Of a stretch of 64,000 bases of DNA, positions 27,757 to 37,176 are shown one piece after another (positions within the stretch are counted from its first letter, which is position 1; every line of letters begins with the position of its first letter). A program made the position numbers and the translations under genes. This DNA is from Zygosaccharomyces rouxii (lineage: Eukaryota > Ascomycota > Saccharomycetes > Saccharomycetales > Saccharomycetaceae), in assembly GCF_000026365.1 (NCBI RefSeq), contig NC_012996.1:868001-932000 (forward strand). The letters are read 5' to 3'. The notes beneath the pieces were generated by a model, which searched no databases, was not told the DNA's origin, and saw only the letters and a list, made by a program, of their open reading frames with translations.

Positions 27757-28074
27757 ATGACAATCGCTATGACAACTACACAAATATTGAGGGGATTTTC
27801 ACAAATTACGTACATGCAATACAAAAGCCTACCACCTGAAATACAGGATGAATATCTTGATTGGGCTCAAGAACAATGGGAAAAACAATGGGCTCAACTT
27901 CAATTCGAGCGTCAAGGCGGTGTTAGCGGAATTGCCAAGAAAAAAGCTGAACAGGAAGTTCAATGGCTTGAACGTGTTACTACTTGGTCATATTTACATG
28001 CCTATATTCCTCGAAATAGATGTCGTAAGAGTTCGAGAGTTTATTATTCAATGTATAATTCTGTATCTTTGTGA
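27757..28074 (+). CDS. Small hypothetical protein, Trp- and Gln-rich
   Basis: This ATG ORF encodes 105 residues. I do not recognise it. The middle has a helical, charged stretch with regularly spaced Trp (LPPEIQDEYLDWAQEQWEK, then QWAQLQFERQ) and a basic end (IPRNRCRKSSRVYY). The composition is more protein-like than a random AT-rich ORF, with sensible codon usage. It has no signal peptide or transmembrane segment. S. cerevisiae has only a dubious ORF (YGR011W) between NMA2 and MCY1, so a lineage-restricted gene or a spurious ORF are both possible. A second, out-of-frame ORF overlaps it and looks random. Confidence 0.45.
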   Translation: MTIAMTTTQILRGFSQITYMQYKSLPPEIQDEYLDWAQEQWEKQWAQLQFERQGGVSGIAKKKAEQEVQWLERVTTWSYLHAYIPRNRCRKSSRVYYSMYNSVSL

Positions 28075-28226
28075 ATTTACGTATGTTCATATTTTACGTT
28101 TAGTTAGCGTTACATTATTCGACAGTTAAGTTAAAAAAATCTCTTTTCGACTACAAAAGCGTACTGTTGAAAAGGTAAAAGATAAAATAAAACATACTTG
28201 AACTTGGAGAGCGGTTAAAATCGGTG

Positions 28227-29378
28227 ATGTCTATTGATTCAGGCTATTGGAAAAATGCTGTGACCTTCGTTTCCGTTTCCCTAGCGGCATACACATCTTG
28301 GAAGTACTATCAAGCAGTTCTTCGTAGGGATACACCTCCAGTCAAACAAAGTGTAGATGAACTAATCGGTAATACCCCATTAGTGCTTATAAAATCTTTG
28401 TCCAAGGCTACAGGTACTCAGATCTATGCAAAAATGGAATTATGCAACCCAGCTGGAAGTGCAAAGGATAGAGTCGCATTTAACGCTATTAGAGAGGCTG
28501 AGCAAGATGGTCGATTGATAAAAGGCGAACCGGGTTGGGTTTTTGAAGGTACCAGTGGATCTACAGGAATCTCCATTGCACTTTTATGCAATTCTTTAGG
28601 CTACAGAGCTCATATCTCATTACCTGATGATACTTCAAATGAAAAATTATCACTTTTAGAAAGTTTGGGGGCTACTGTTAATAAGGTTAAACCTGCGAGT
28701 ATTGTAGATCCTAATCAATATGTGAATGCTGCAAAGAGAGCTTGTGAAGAATTGGTTAAGAAGGGTGGAAGGGGAATCTTTGCCGATCAATTTGAAAATG
28801 AAGCTAATTGGAGAATTCACTACGAGACCACTGGTCCTGAAATTTATAAACAAATGAATGGTCTAATAGATGGGTTTGTCGCAGGCTGTGGTACTGGTGG
28901 TACCATTACAGGTGTTTCCAAATATTTGAAAGAAAGAATATCTCCTCATGTAGTATTAGCAGATCCACAAGGTTCAGGTTTTTATAATAGAATAAATTAC
29001 GGCGTTATGTATGACAAAGTGGAAAAGGAAGGTACTAGAAGAAGACATCAAGTGGATACAATGGTCGAAGGAATTGGTCTGAATAGAATTACAAGAAATT
29101 TTGAATTAGGTGAACACTACATCGATGAGTCTATTAGAGTCACTGATGACCAGGCATTAAAGATGTCAAAGTTTTTATCGGTACAGGATGGGCTATTCAT
29201 TGGTAGTAGTACGGCAATTAATGCTGTAGCTGCAGTGAAACTCTCTAGAAAGCTGGGAAAAGGTTCTCGCATTGTTATAATTGCATGCGATTCAGGTTCA
29301 AGGCATCTAAGTAAGTTCTGGAAGACAGCTAAAGATGTGGATCGTGATATATCCCTTGAGCAAGTAATGGTAGATTAA
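28227..29378 (+). CDS. MCY1: Mcy1, mitochondrial cysteine synthase-like PLP enzyme
   Basis: The ATG at 28227 gives 383 aa (S. cerevisiae YGR012W 393); a GTG codon just before it is not a start. The N-terminus has a hydrophobic segment (FVSVSLAAYTSWKYY) consistent with outer mitochondrial membrane anchoring. The fold-type II PLP domain has IGNTPLVLI, then NPAGSAKDRVAFN with the Schiff-base Lys in KDR. Further motifs are the substrate loop EGTSGSTGIS and the phosphate-binding GCGTGGTITG. Family knowledge: O-acetylserine sulphhydrylase/cystathionine beta-synthase superfamily, although yeast Mcy1's physiological reaction is unclear. Confidence 0.93.
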   Translation: MSIDSGYWKNAVTFVSVSLAAYTSWKYYQAVLRRDTPPVKQSVDELIGNTPLVLIKSLSKATGTQIYAKMELCNPAGSAKDRVAFNAIREAEQDGRLIKGEPGWVFEGTSGSTGISIALLCNSLGYRAHISLPDDTSNEKLSLLESLGATVNKVKPASIVDPNQYVNAAKRACEELVKKGGRGIFADQFENEANWRIHYETTGPEIYKQMNGLIDGFVAGCGTGGTITGVSKYLKERISPHVVLADPQGSGFYNRINYGVMYDKVEKEGTRRRHQVDTMVEGIGLNRITRNFELGEHYIDESIRVTDDQALKMSKFLSVQDGLFIGSSTAINAVAAVKLSRKLGKGSRIVIIACDSGSRHLSKFWKTAKDVDRDISLEQVMVD

Positions 29379-29545
29379 TGAATTTTAATAAATAGAAAAG
29401 AAATCTATATATACGTTTGTCTCCATCGCGGTGTTCTACTCGTCATCATGATGATGTTCATCTAGAACCGAAGTGAAAATTCAAAGGGCTTAACTTCAAC
29501 GCAATCCACGACAAGAAGACGAGAAAGATCAAGAACAGGAAACCA

Positions 29546-31417
29546 ATGAGTGAGATTATATATGTCTCTCCACAACTATATCTGAACTCTGATACCAAAT
29601 GGAAGAGCGATGGCGAGAAACCTGGTTACATACCTATCTTGAGAGCCGATCTTTACAAGTTCCAGGAGTCGTTGAAGGGTGTTCTTTCCAGTAGAAGTGA
29701 TCAAAACCAGGGAAAAGATGGTAACCTGAATAGTATAACCTATAGCATAGGATCAGATGCCAAAACGGAATACGTCGCTAATTCTGGTCCTGATGGTGTT
29801 AATCAAGGTCCAACAGGATCCACCAAATTCCAAACCTTACAACATTTCCTACCAATAAGCCTTGAACAACAGCTACACACTGTTTCCATCATGGGAATAC
29901 CTGTAAAGGTAGCTAATAAAGATGTAGAGACTTTTTTGCACCAATGTATTCGATTGCTGCTCCAGCATCTGGATGCCGCCCAGCAACGATATGAGGATTT
30001 CTGGCAATGCTGGACTAGTGTACAATCCTTAGAAACCCAAGAAGTATTTGTAAGGTTCTCTGACATTGACAGTAAGTTATTTGCTTCATTTGTTAAGATT
30101 GTACAGGGTTGGTTTCAATCTGATAAAAGACCAGGAGCCGCTGAAATCCATATGGATGTCAACACGGAACAATTGATTAAGGACCAACAGGTGGAACCAC
30201 GCAAGCCCAGTGATACACTTATCGATTCTTTGAATCGATTGTGGCAAGAATTGGATCAAAGTCCCACTGATAAAACTCAAAAGCAAGAATCTAACGTTGA
30301 ATACCAAGTCGATCTAACGACTCTTAGCGATCTACCACAAGACTCCCTGGATCAACTATGTCAAGATATAGTCAAATTCCGTACTCGTGTGCTAACCATA
30401 GAACGAGAGAAACGGGTGCGTGAATCATACGAAGAAAGTAAGCGTCGTAGACAACAAATGATGATGATCTTTGATCAAATACGCAGGAGCAGACGTGATG
30501 CTGGTGATGATCGAGCAGAACTAGAGGAAGAAGAAGAAGGGGAAGAAGAAGAAGACGAAGAAGAAATTGAGGCCGGTGATGAAGACGATTGGACATTAGA
30601 GCAACGCCGACAAGATCTTCAAAGACAAGAAGCTGATCACCGATACAAGTCCCTACTCACACAACTACAATCTGAATGGGAACCCGAATTAGCTGATTTA
30701 CAGAGAAAACTCTTCAGGGCTAATCATTATGAACAAGTGAGATTGGAGGAACAACCACTCCATCTCAAGGAATTGTCACATCTCGCCGTAGATCCACATT
30801 ATGACCACAATAGATCCTACAGGCAAGAAGAAGAAACAAGAGATGAAATTGACAGGAAAGAACATGTTATTGAATCGACCGAAACGAATATTCAAAACAA
30901 AGAGCAACTACTAGAGGGGAAACAAAGTGCTGCTACTATTTACAATAGTGCCGACCAGGACAACGGCGCAGAGAACAATGCGGCTGAGCAACAGTTCAAG
31001 ATCAAATTCGCATTCAAGAGGGCTATTGATAACTCCACAAGAGCCCTAAGCGATGAGGAAGACGAAGGAAGGCCGATAGTGGCCCAGGTGTCGGATACCC
31101 CTACTACCCCTACTTCTACCACTACAACTACCACTACAACTACCACTACAGAAGCTGCTACAAATGCTCCTGACGTATTGCCTGAAGACGGATTAGATAC
31201 CAAACTGGAAGAATTAAACCGTTCAGGACTGGTACAAGAACTTGTGAAAGAGTATTTGGGTGTCTATGAACAAGAATTAGTAGACTACATCTTCGATACC
31301 ATCCGCAAAGAGCGTAACAAGGTCGCGCTTTTGACGGAGCTAAGGGAAACTTTTGACGAAGATGCAGCAACCATAGTGGAAAACATTTGGGGTAGCGTAC
31401 ATCTCACCACTTCATGA
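29546..31417 (+). CDS. SNU71: Snu71, U1 snRNP component
   Basis: The 623-aa protein (S. cerevisiae 620) has an RRM-like N-terminal region and a central acidic tract of Glu/Asp (about residues 325-350). A Gln/Arg/Glu-rich helical segment and a poly-Thr run (about 512-530) follow. The C-terminal PWI-like domain covers about 545-620 (LVQELVKEYLGVYEQELVDY, LRETFDEDAATIVENIWG). Family knowledge: Snu71 is a yeast-specific U1 snRNP protein that works with Prp40 and Luc7 in 5' splice-site recognition. It follows MCY1 on the same strand as YGR013W follows YGR012W. Confidence 0.93.
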   Translation: MSEIIYVSPQLYLNSDTKWKSDGEKPGYIPILRADLYKFQESLKGVLSSRSDQNQGKDGNLNSITYSIGSDAKTEYVANSGPDGVNQGPTGSTKFQTLQHFLPISLEQQLHTVSIMGIPVKVANKDVETFLHQCIRLLLQHLDAAQQRYEDFWQCWTSVQSLETQEVFVRFSDIDSKLFASFVKIVQGWFQSDKRPGAAEIHMDVNTEQLIKDQQVEPRKPSDTLIDSLNRLWQELDQSPTDKTQKQESNVEYQVDLTTLSDLPQDSLDQLCQDIVKFRTRVLTIEREKRVRESYEESKRRRQQMMMIFDQIRRSRRDAGDDRAELEEEEEGEEEEDEEEIEAGDEDDWTLEQRRQDLQRQEADHRYKSLLTQLQSEWEPELADLQRKLFRANHYEQVRLEEQPLHLKELSHLAVDPHYDHNRSYRQEEETRDEIDRKEHVIESTETNIQNKEQLLEGKQSAATIYNSADQDNGAENNAAEQQFKIKFAFKRAIDNSTRALSDEEDEGRPIVAQVSDTPTTPTSTTTTTTTTTTTEAATNAPDVLPEDGLDTKLEELNRSGLVQELVKEYLGVYEQELVDYIFDTIRKERNKVALLTELRETFDEDAATIVENIWGSVHLTTS

Positions 31418-32369
31418 ATCCTCAAGGACCAAATAAGATCTACAAAACATTGCAAATATGTATCAAAAACGCCAAATGTGAAACAAACGCGTGAAGTAAA
31501 CCAAAACACCAAACAGTTTGAGGCTTACCGTAAGTGGAAATTCTTTAAAAATCGCATCTCAGTTTGTACGAAAGTTTTTCGCAGAACAACTGCTAGAGGG
31601 AAAACATATTCAGATCCGACGCGAGTTGAAACATGTTTCATATTTTTCAGCCTCAACTACGACTAAATTGGAGGTCTCGATCTGTTTAGTATTGCCCTTT
31701 AGTTGACCAAAGAAGAACCAAAATCAAAAACATGGAGAGATGGTGAATGGGAGCGCCAGATACTCCAAGAGAGGCGAAAATGGAAGTACCAAAGCGACTC
31801 TGTTGAGAGGTGTAATTCTTCCTTTTTTTTTTTGTTTTCTTTAGGTAAAATTTCTGATCACCTACCTCAGTATACTTCCCGTTATTCAAAAGTGATCTAA
31901 ACAAGACCTTACTAAACCAAACACTTCGTCTTTCATCTAACCTATCCCATCTATCTCCAATCTTCCTTTCCTTTTTATTCCTTCCAACTTTTTTCATTCT
32001 TTTTAAAAGCCATTAGTACTAGGTATCGATCAATTATTCCTTCAAGGCAGTTCATAGCACATTATTCCTAGTACCTACTAAGAAAGAACTCAAAGACCTG
32101 TTGGAAAGGGCCCATCCCAGTCGTTTTATCAATCTGCATTTTAGAGGTAAAGGAAGAACAGGTTATCAAAAGAAAACCAGGATCCAGGTGAATATAGAAT
32201 AGAATATAACCAAATACCTGAATCACCAATCGTTCATTGTAAACGTGCCATAAGAACAAAACCTGCCGGTTTATCAATTGGTCAGTGTAAAAGAAACGAA
32301 TAATAACAATACGTAGCCAAAGATATCTGAACTTCTCACAAGCTCTCTACACTACACATTTGAGTCGCT
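31418..32369. other. Long MSB2 upstream region
   Basis: These 952 bases hold the SNU71 3' end and an unusually long MSB2 promoter/leader. An 11-T run lies at 31823-31833. Short ORFs on both strands look random. I see no RNA gene; no regulatory motif is strong enough to call. Confidence 0.5.
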
Positions 32370-35300
32370 ATGCATCACAGATCTTGTCTATGGCGCATTT
32401 TAGTGCTACTATTAAGTTTGCAACAAGTATATGCAGACTGGCCATCTGGAGGTGGGTTTGATAGTAGTCAATCGATAGGATCTCAACAAGATATACCGTC
32501 CTCTAATCCAAATGGTGGTAGTTCAAGTTCACCAAATGCGAATGGGGCTTCTTCGGCTGGTTCCGCTTCCCCATCAACGACGCCTTTTCTAGAATCCTCA
32601 GATTCAAATAGTGGAAGGCCGACTGCTGCGAATTCATCACCTTCACAGGCTGTAACTTCGAACTCTGGTAATCCTAACGACGCTAATACACAAGGACAAG
32701 AATTAAGTTCATCACAACCTACTAGTGGCAGTTCAGCTCAAAGCCAACAATCATCTGTATCCAGTTATCCATCCGCTGCTTTAACTTCGAATTATCAACC
32801 CTCAATCTCATCCTCAGCACCTGGAACTTCTATTTCACAAACTCCTTCTACCTCTCAAGGGCTGGCCTCTAGTATAGAGGCTCTTACATCTGGTTCACAG
32901 GCACCAGATTCAAGCTCCCAAACTCAAATTTCTAATGCCTACTCACAGGGAACTACTACTTCTGGATTTCAATCTAGTCCGCAAACTCCCTCGAGCTCAC
33001 AAGGACCGACTCTAAGTTCACAAGGACCAGCTTCAAGCTCGGAAACGTCTCCCTCCAGTTCACAAGAACCAGCTTCTAGCTCACAGGGGTTGCCTTCAAG
33101 CTCGCAGGCCCCTACTTTTAGCTCACAGGGATCAACTTCAAGCACACAAGGGTCTACTCCAAGTTCAGAAGCGTCTCCTTCCGGCTCACAAGAACCGGCT
33201 TCTAGCTCGCAGGCCCCTACGTCTAGCTCACAGGGATTGCCTTCAAGCTCTCAAGTTCCAACTCCAAGCTCAGAGGCACCCTTTTCAAGCTCTCAAGTTC
33301 CAACTCCAAGCTCAGTGGCACCTTCTTCAAGCTCGCAGGCCCCTACTTCCAGCTCACAGGGACCAACTTCAAGCTCAGAGGCACCCTTTTCAAGCTCTCA
33401 AGTTCCAACTCCAAGCTCAGAAACGCCCTCTTCAAGCTCTCAAGTTCCAACTCCAAGCTCAGCGGCACCCTCTTCAAGCTCAGAAGCATCTCCTTCCAGT
33501 TCACAAGAACCAGCTTCTAACTCGCAGGCCCCTACGTCTAGCTCACAAGGATTAACTTCAAGTTTCGAAGGTTTATCATCCAGTTCACAAGGGGTTTCAT
33601 CAAGCTCTCAGGAACCATCTAGTTCCCAAAGCACATCGTCAAGCTCGCAGACGCCTTACTCAAGTTCTCAGGCTCCTACATCAGACTCGCAAGCTCCTGC
33701 TTCTAGCTCTGTTTCACAACCTGCTCTCTCAGTGTCTCAACCATCGAGTTCTTCTGCACAGTTAGCGGCGGCCTCTACCCCAAGCAGTTCAAGTACAAGT
33801 TTGTCGATCTCAAGCTCCCAAGCCGCTAGCTCAAGCTCTCCTGTTCCAAGCACCAGTTTTGAAGCATCAAACTCAAATTCTGAAGTGCCAAGCACCAGCT
33901 CTGAAGTACCAAGTTCAAACTCTGAGGCGCCAAGCACTAGCTCTGAAGCACCAAGCTCAAGTTATCAGGCACCAAGCACCAGCTCTGAAGTACCAAGTTC
34001 AAATTCTGAGGTACCAAGTGCCAGCTCTGAATCATCGAGCTCAAATTCTGAAGTGCCAAGCACCAGCTCTGAAGCACCAAGCTCAAGTTATCAAGCACCA
34101 AGCACTAGCTCTGAGCCACCAAGCTCAAGTTATCAGGCACCAAGCACTAGCTCTGAGCCGCCAAGCTCAAGTTATCAGGCACCAAGCACTAGCTCTGAGC
34201 CGCCAAGCCCCAGCTCTGACGTACCAACTTCTAGTTATCAAGTACCAAGCTCCAGCTCCAGCTCCGAAGTAGCAAGTTCAAATTCTGAAGTACCGAGCTC
34301 CAGCTATCAAGTACCAGGGTCAAGTTCTAAAGTACCAAGCTCCAGCTATCAAGTACCAAGCTCCAGCTATCAAGTACCAAGCTCCAGCTCTGAAATTCAA
34401 AGCTTGAGTTCTCAAGAACCTTCTAGTTTAACATCGCAACTGTCCAGTTCTGGCTCTACATTCAATGGGCTAACCTCCCAAACAGGAAGCTCTTCGAGCT
34501 CCAGTTCGTATGTGGTTCCATCTAGTTCCAGTTCATATGAGGTTCCATCCAGTTCTAGTTCATATGTGATTCCATCCAGTTCTAGTTCATATGTGATTCC
34601 ATCTAGTTCCAGTTCATATGTGGTTCCATCTAGTTCTAGTTCGTATGTGGTTCCCTCCAGTTCTAGTTCATATGTGATTCCATCTAGTTCCAGTTCATAT
34701 GTGGTTCCATCCAGTTCTAGTTCATATGTGATTCCCTCCAGTTCTAGTTCATATGTGGTTCCATCCAGTTCTAGTTCATATGTGGTTCCATCTAGTTCTA
34801 GTTCGTATGTGGTTCCCTCCAGTTCTAGTTCATATGTGATTCCATCTAGTTCCAGTTCATATGTGGTTCCATCCAGTTCTAGTTCATATGTGATTCCCTC
34901 CAGTTCTAGTTCATATGTGGTTCCATCCAGTTCCAGTTCATATGTGGTTCCATCCAGTTCTAGTTCGTATGTGGTTCCATCCAGTTCTAGTTCATATGTG
35001 ATTCCATCCAGTTCTAGTTCATATGTGATTCCATCCAGTTCTAGTTCATATGTGATTCCCTCCAGTTCTAGTTCATATGTGGTTCCATCCAGTTCTAGTT
35101 CGTATGTGGTTCCATCCAGTTCTAGTTCATATGTGATTCCATCCAGTTCTAGTTCATATGTGATTCCATCCAGTTCTAGTTCATATGTGCCAACGACTTC
35201 AAGTTCATACTTAATTCCAACTAGTTCTAGTGCTAATGTGTTAACAATGCCTAGTTCGGACGTTGTCTCATTGAGCTCGAGCAGTATTGGTTACTACTCT

Positions 35301-36833
35301 GGTTCTTCAAGCTCAAGCTCTTCTATCCCTCCACCAACTTCGAGCACTAGCAGCTATGTGGACCCCACGGTCTCAAGTTCATCATTAGCTCAAGTCCCAA
35401 CAGGTACAAGTAGCTATACCTATAGCTCAATTCCTTCGACTTCTTCCCAAAGCACAATTCAATCACAATCAAGTAGTTCACCGGTGTACACCGTTCCAGC
35501 CTCGACATTTAGTTCCCCACAAACAGGTTCTACGTCGAGCTCATTAACTACTGGAATTGCGTCATCGAATACTTCCCCAGAGACATCTTCGGCTCAACCT
35601 ACGAGCTTGTTGACTCAAACTCCCTTGCCTGCTTCCTCCCAGACTTCCTCAGTTGCTACAGGAGGCTTCTCAAGCAGTGCTGCTTTATCTCAAGCGGTGT
35701 CCACACCTTCTGTCATCCCATCTACGGCAACTACCCAGTCAACGTCTCATAGACACGGTTATTCTATGACGCAGTCATACTGGCCTGTATCGGGACCAAC
35801 AACTACTTTGGCACCCTCTAGCAGCACGACGAATGATAACTGGTGGGTGCCAACTAAAATTATCACTCAACCAGCTCCTAACACCACTGCCTCCAGCACT
35901 TCTTCCCAAGCTACCGCCACATTGCCTCAGGCAATTGCAGCTGCAACTCAACAAGTAAGACCTAAAGGCTATTCTTTACTAACTATCGGTTTCAAGAGCG
36001 CTTTGAATTACAACTTTTTGATATCCAGTCCGCTATCCTCTGCTCAGATCTTTGCTTTTCTACCCTCCATTTTAAACGATCCATTTCAGAACCAATTTAA
36101 TAATGTTTCCATTTACCAGATCGTCCCTCTAAAATCTGAGTCTTTGGATTACTTGGCTACAGTAGCCGAAGTTTATTTCCCAACTAAACACATTTCTGAT
36201 TTAAACTCTTTGATCACCAACAACGCAAGTTCTTTATATACGGATGCCCATGGATCAGCTAAGTACCTCGCTGAATTAATTGATCCTACCATTCCATTGA
36301 CCGGTTTGGTTCCCACAGGTGACAAGTCTCAAGGGTTCGGATCAGATTCTAATTATGATTCCGCATCTTTTGACGGCGATAATGGTGGTTCAGCTTATGA
36401 AGGTGCTCTCGGATCTAGTGGAAAATTTACAAGCTCTAGTCATGGCCATGGAAGTTCTGGTGGTAAAACTGCTGGTCTAGTTGTCGGTGTAGTGGTAGGT
36501 GGTTGTACCTATCTGGCAGCGATGATTCTATTGGTAAGATACTTTGTCAAGAGGCAAATAAAGCGAAGTATCCTCAAAGACCCTGAGAACTGCAGTATTG
36601 ATTCTAGTGATTCCAATTTGGATTTATCGCATCTTGAGAAGAGAAACAATAGTTTCAATGACCAGGAGTCAGTGTCACCTTCAATGAAAATTCATAACTG
36701 GATGAATCAAAGTCATAATGACAATATGGCTGGTTCCGACGTTCGACTGGCCAATGATGGCAGAAGATTTCAAGTTCCTAAGATTTCCAGACCAATAGCA
36801 ACTCAAAACTCTTTGGGTTGGAATGAAGTTTGA
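32370..36833 (+). CDS. MSB2: Msb2, signalling mucin of the HOG/filamentation pathway
   Basis: The 1487-aa protein (S. cerevisiae 1306) begins with a signal peptide ending near YADW (residue 23). Residues about 30-1190 form a Ser/Thr/Pro mucin domain, including imperfect SSSxAP/SSEVP repeats and a precise 9-residue array (SSSSSYVVP or SSSSSYVIP). A folded extracellular domain covers about 1200-1330 (Hkr1-Msb2 homology type). One transmembrane helix follows at about 1370-1390 (TAGLVVGVVVGGCTYLAAMI), then a basic stop-transfer and a cytoplasmic tail of about 95 residues. Family knowledge: Msb2 sits in the plasma membrane, binds Cdc42/Sho1 and signals osmotic or nutrient cues; cleavage sheds the mucin part. 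Flanking SNU71 and YGR015C match S. cerevisiae. Confidence 0.95.
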   Translation: MHHRSCLWRILVLLLSLQQVYADWPSGGGFDSSQSIGSQQDIPSSNPNGGSSSSPNANGASSAGSASPSTTPFLESSDSNSGRPTAANSSPSQAVTSNSGNPNDANTQGQELSSSQPTSGSSAQSQQSSVSSYPSAALTSNYQPSISSSAPGTSISQTPSTSQGLASSIEALTSGSQAPDSSSQTQISNAYSQGTTTSGFQSSPQTPSSSQGPTLSSQGPASSSETSPSSSQEPASSSQGLPSSSQAPTFSSQGSTSSTQGSTPSSEASPSGSQEPASSSQAPTSSSQGLPSSSQVPTPSSEAPFSSSQVPTPSSVAPSSSSQAPTSSSQGPTSSSEAPFSSSQVPTPSSETPSSSSQVPTPSSAAPSSSSEASPSSSQEPASNSQAPTSSSQGLTSSFEGLSSSSQGVSSSSQEPSSSQSTSSSSQTPYSSSQAPTSDSQAPASSSVSQPALSVSQPSSSSAQLAAASTPSSSSTSLSISSSQAASSSSPVPSTSFEASNSNSEVPSTSSEVPSSNSEAPSTSSEAPSSSYQAPSTSSEVPSSNSEVPSASSESSSSNSEVPSTSSEAPSSSYQAPSTSSEPPSSSYQAPSTSSEPPSSSYQAPSTSSEPPSPSSDVPTSSYQVPSSSSSSEVASSNSEVPSSSYQVPGSSSKVPSSSYQVPSSSYQVPSSSSEIQSLSSQEPSSLTSQLSSSGSTFNGLTSQTGSSSSSSSYVVPSSSSSYEVPSSSSSYVIPSSSSSYVIPSSSSSYVVPSSSSSYVVPSSSSSYVIPSSSSSYVVPSSSSSYVIPSSSSSYVVPSSSSSYVVPSSSSSYVVPSSSSSYVIPSSSSSYVVPSSSSSYVIPSSSSSYVVPSSSSSYVVPSSSSSYVVPSSSSSYVIPSSSSSYVIPSSSSSYVIPSSSSSYVVPSSSSSYVVPSSSSSYVIPSSSSSYVIPSSSSSYVPTTSSSYLIPTSSSANVLTMPSSDVVSLSSSSIGYYSGSSSSSSSIPPPTSSTSSYVDPTVSSSSLAQVPTGTSSYTYSSIPSTSSQSTIQSQSSSSPVYTVPASTFSSPQTGSTSSSLTTGIASSNTSPETSSAQPTSLLTQTPLPASSQTSSVATGGFSSSAALSQAVSTPSVIPSTATTQSTSHRHGYSMTQSYWPVSGPTTTLAPSSSTTNDNWWVPTKIITQPAPNTTASSTSSQATATLPQAIAAATQQVRPKGYSLLTIGFKSALNYNFLISSPLSSAQIFAFLPSILNDPFQNQFNNVSIYQIVPLKSESLDYLATVAEVYFPTKHISDLNSLITNNASSLYTDAHGSAKYLAELIDPTIPLTGLVPTGDKSQGFGSDSNYDSASFDGDNGGSAYEGALGSSGKFTSSSHGHGSSGGKTAGLVVGVVVGGCTYLAAMILLVRYFVKRQIKRSILKDPENCSIDSSDSNLDLSHLEKRNNSFNDQESVSPSMKIHNWMNQSHNDNMAGSDVRLANDGRRFQVPKISRPIATQNSLGWNEV
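33000..34400 (+). repeat. Imperfect Ser/Pro repeat field in MSB2
   Basis: The mucin segment before the main array is built of degenerate units such as SSSQAPTSSSQGP and, after about 33840, PSTSSEAPSSSYQA. The DNA shows several near-identical blocks (for example around 34080-34200, CCAAGCTCAAGTTATCAGGC). It contributes O-mannosylation sites. Confidence 0.8.
34494..35168 (+). repeat. 27-bp minisatellite, 25 units, in MSB2
   Basis: Twenty-five in-frame 27-bp units, with no insertion or deletion, encode SSSSSY(V/E)(V/I)P. Units 6-10 (34629-34763) are identical to units 12-16 (34791-34925), a higher-order period of six units (162 bp). Units 18-20 match units 23-25. The pattern indicates recent block duplication by unequal exchange or slippage. 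Confidence 0.95.
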
Positions 36834-37176
36834 ACTCGGTAATCCAAGACAAAAAAAAAGAGACGAACCAAGTATCTATTACTCAGCTAACATAGACTGA
36901 CGGACAAGAATAACGCTCCTTTTCTATCTTGTCTGATTTTATCTTTTCAATTTTATGTTGTTAAGGACGCTCTAGAATGAAGCTGCTCTTTTACTTAAAA
37001 GCACCAACTTCAATGATAATATCATCGCATACCCTATTTAAAAGGTGCTAAGACTTATTGTCGGCCCTTTATGTAACAATTACTAAAGACTGACCTTTTT
37101 CCGTTAACTTATGGTTATTTCCCATAGTCATGAATCAAGATCAAAAAATACATATAATAACGGCAGGTGCTGACGT
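36834..37176. other. Convergent intergenic region between MSB2 and EAT1
   Basis: These 343 bases hold the 3' ends of MSB2 and the convergent EAT1. Apart from an A-run of nine at about 36851 I see no feature. Confidence 0.5.

Noticed and set aside
33737..34272. ORFs on both strands inside the MSB2 repeats
   Set aside because: Long open frames arise from the repeat structure itself in every frame.
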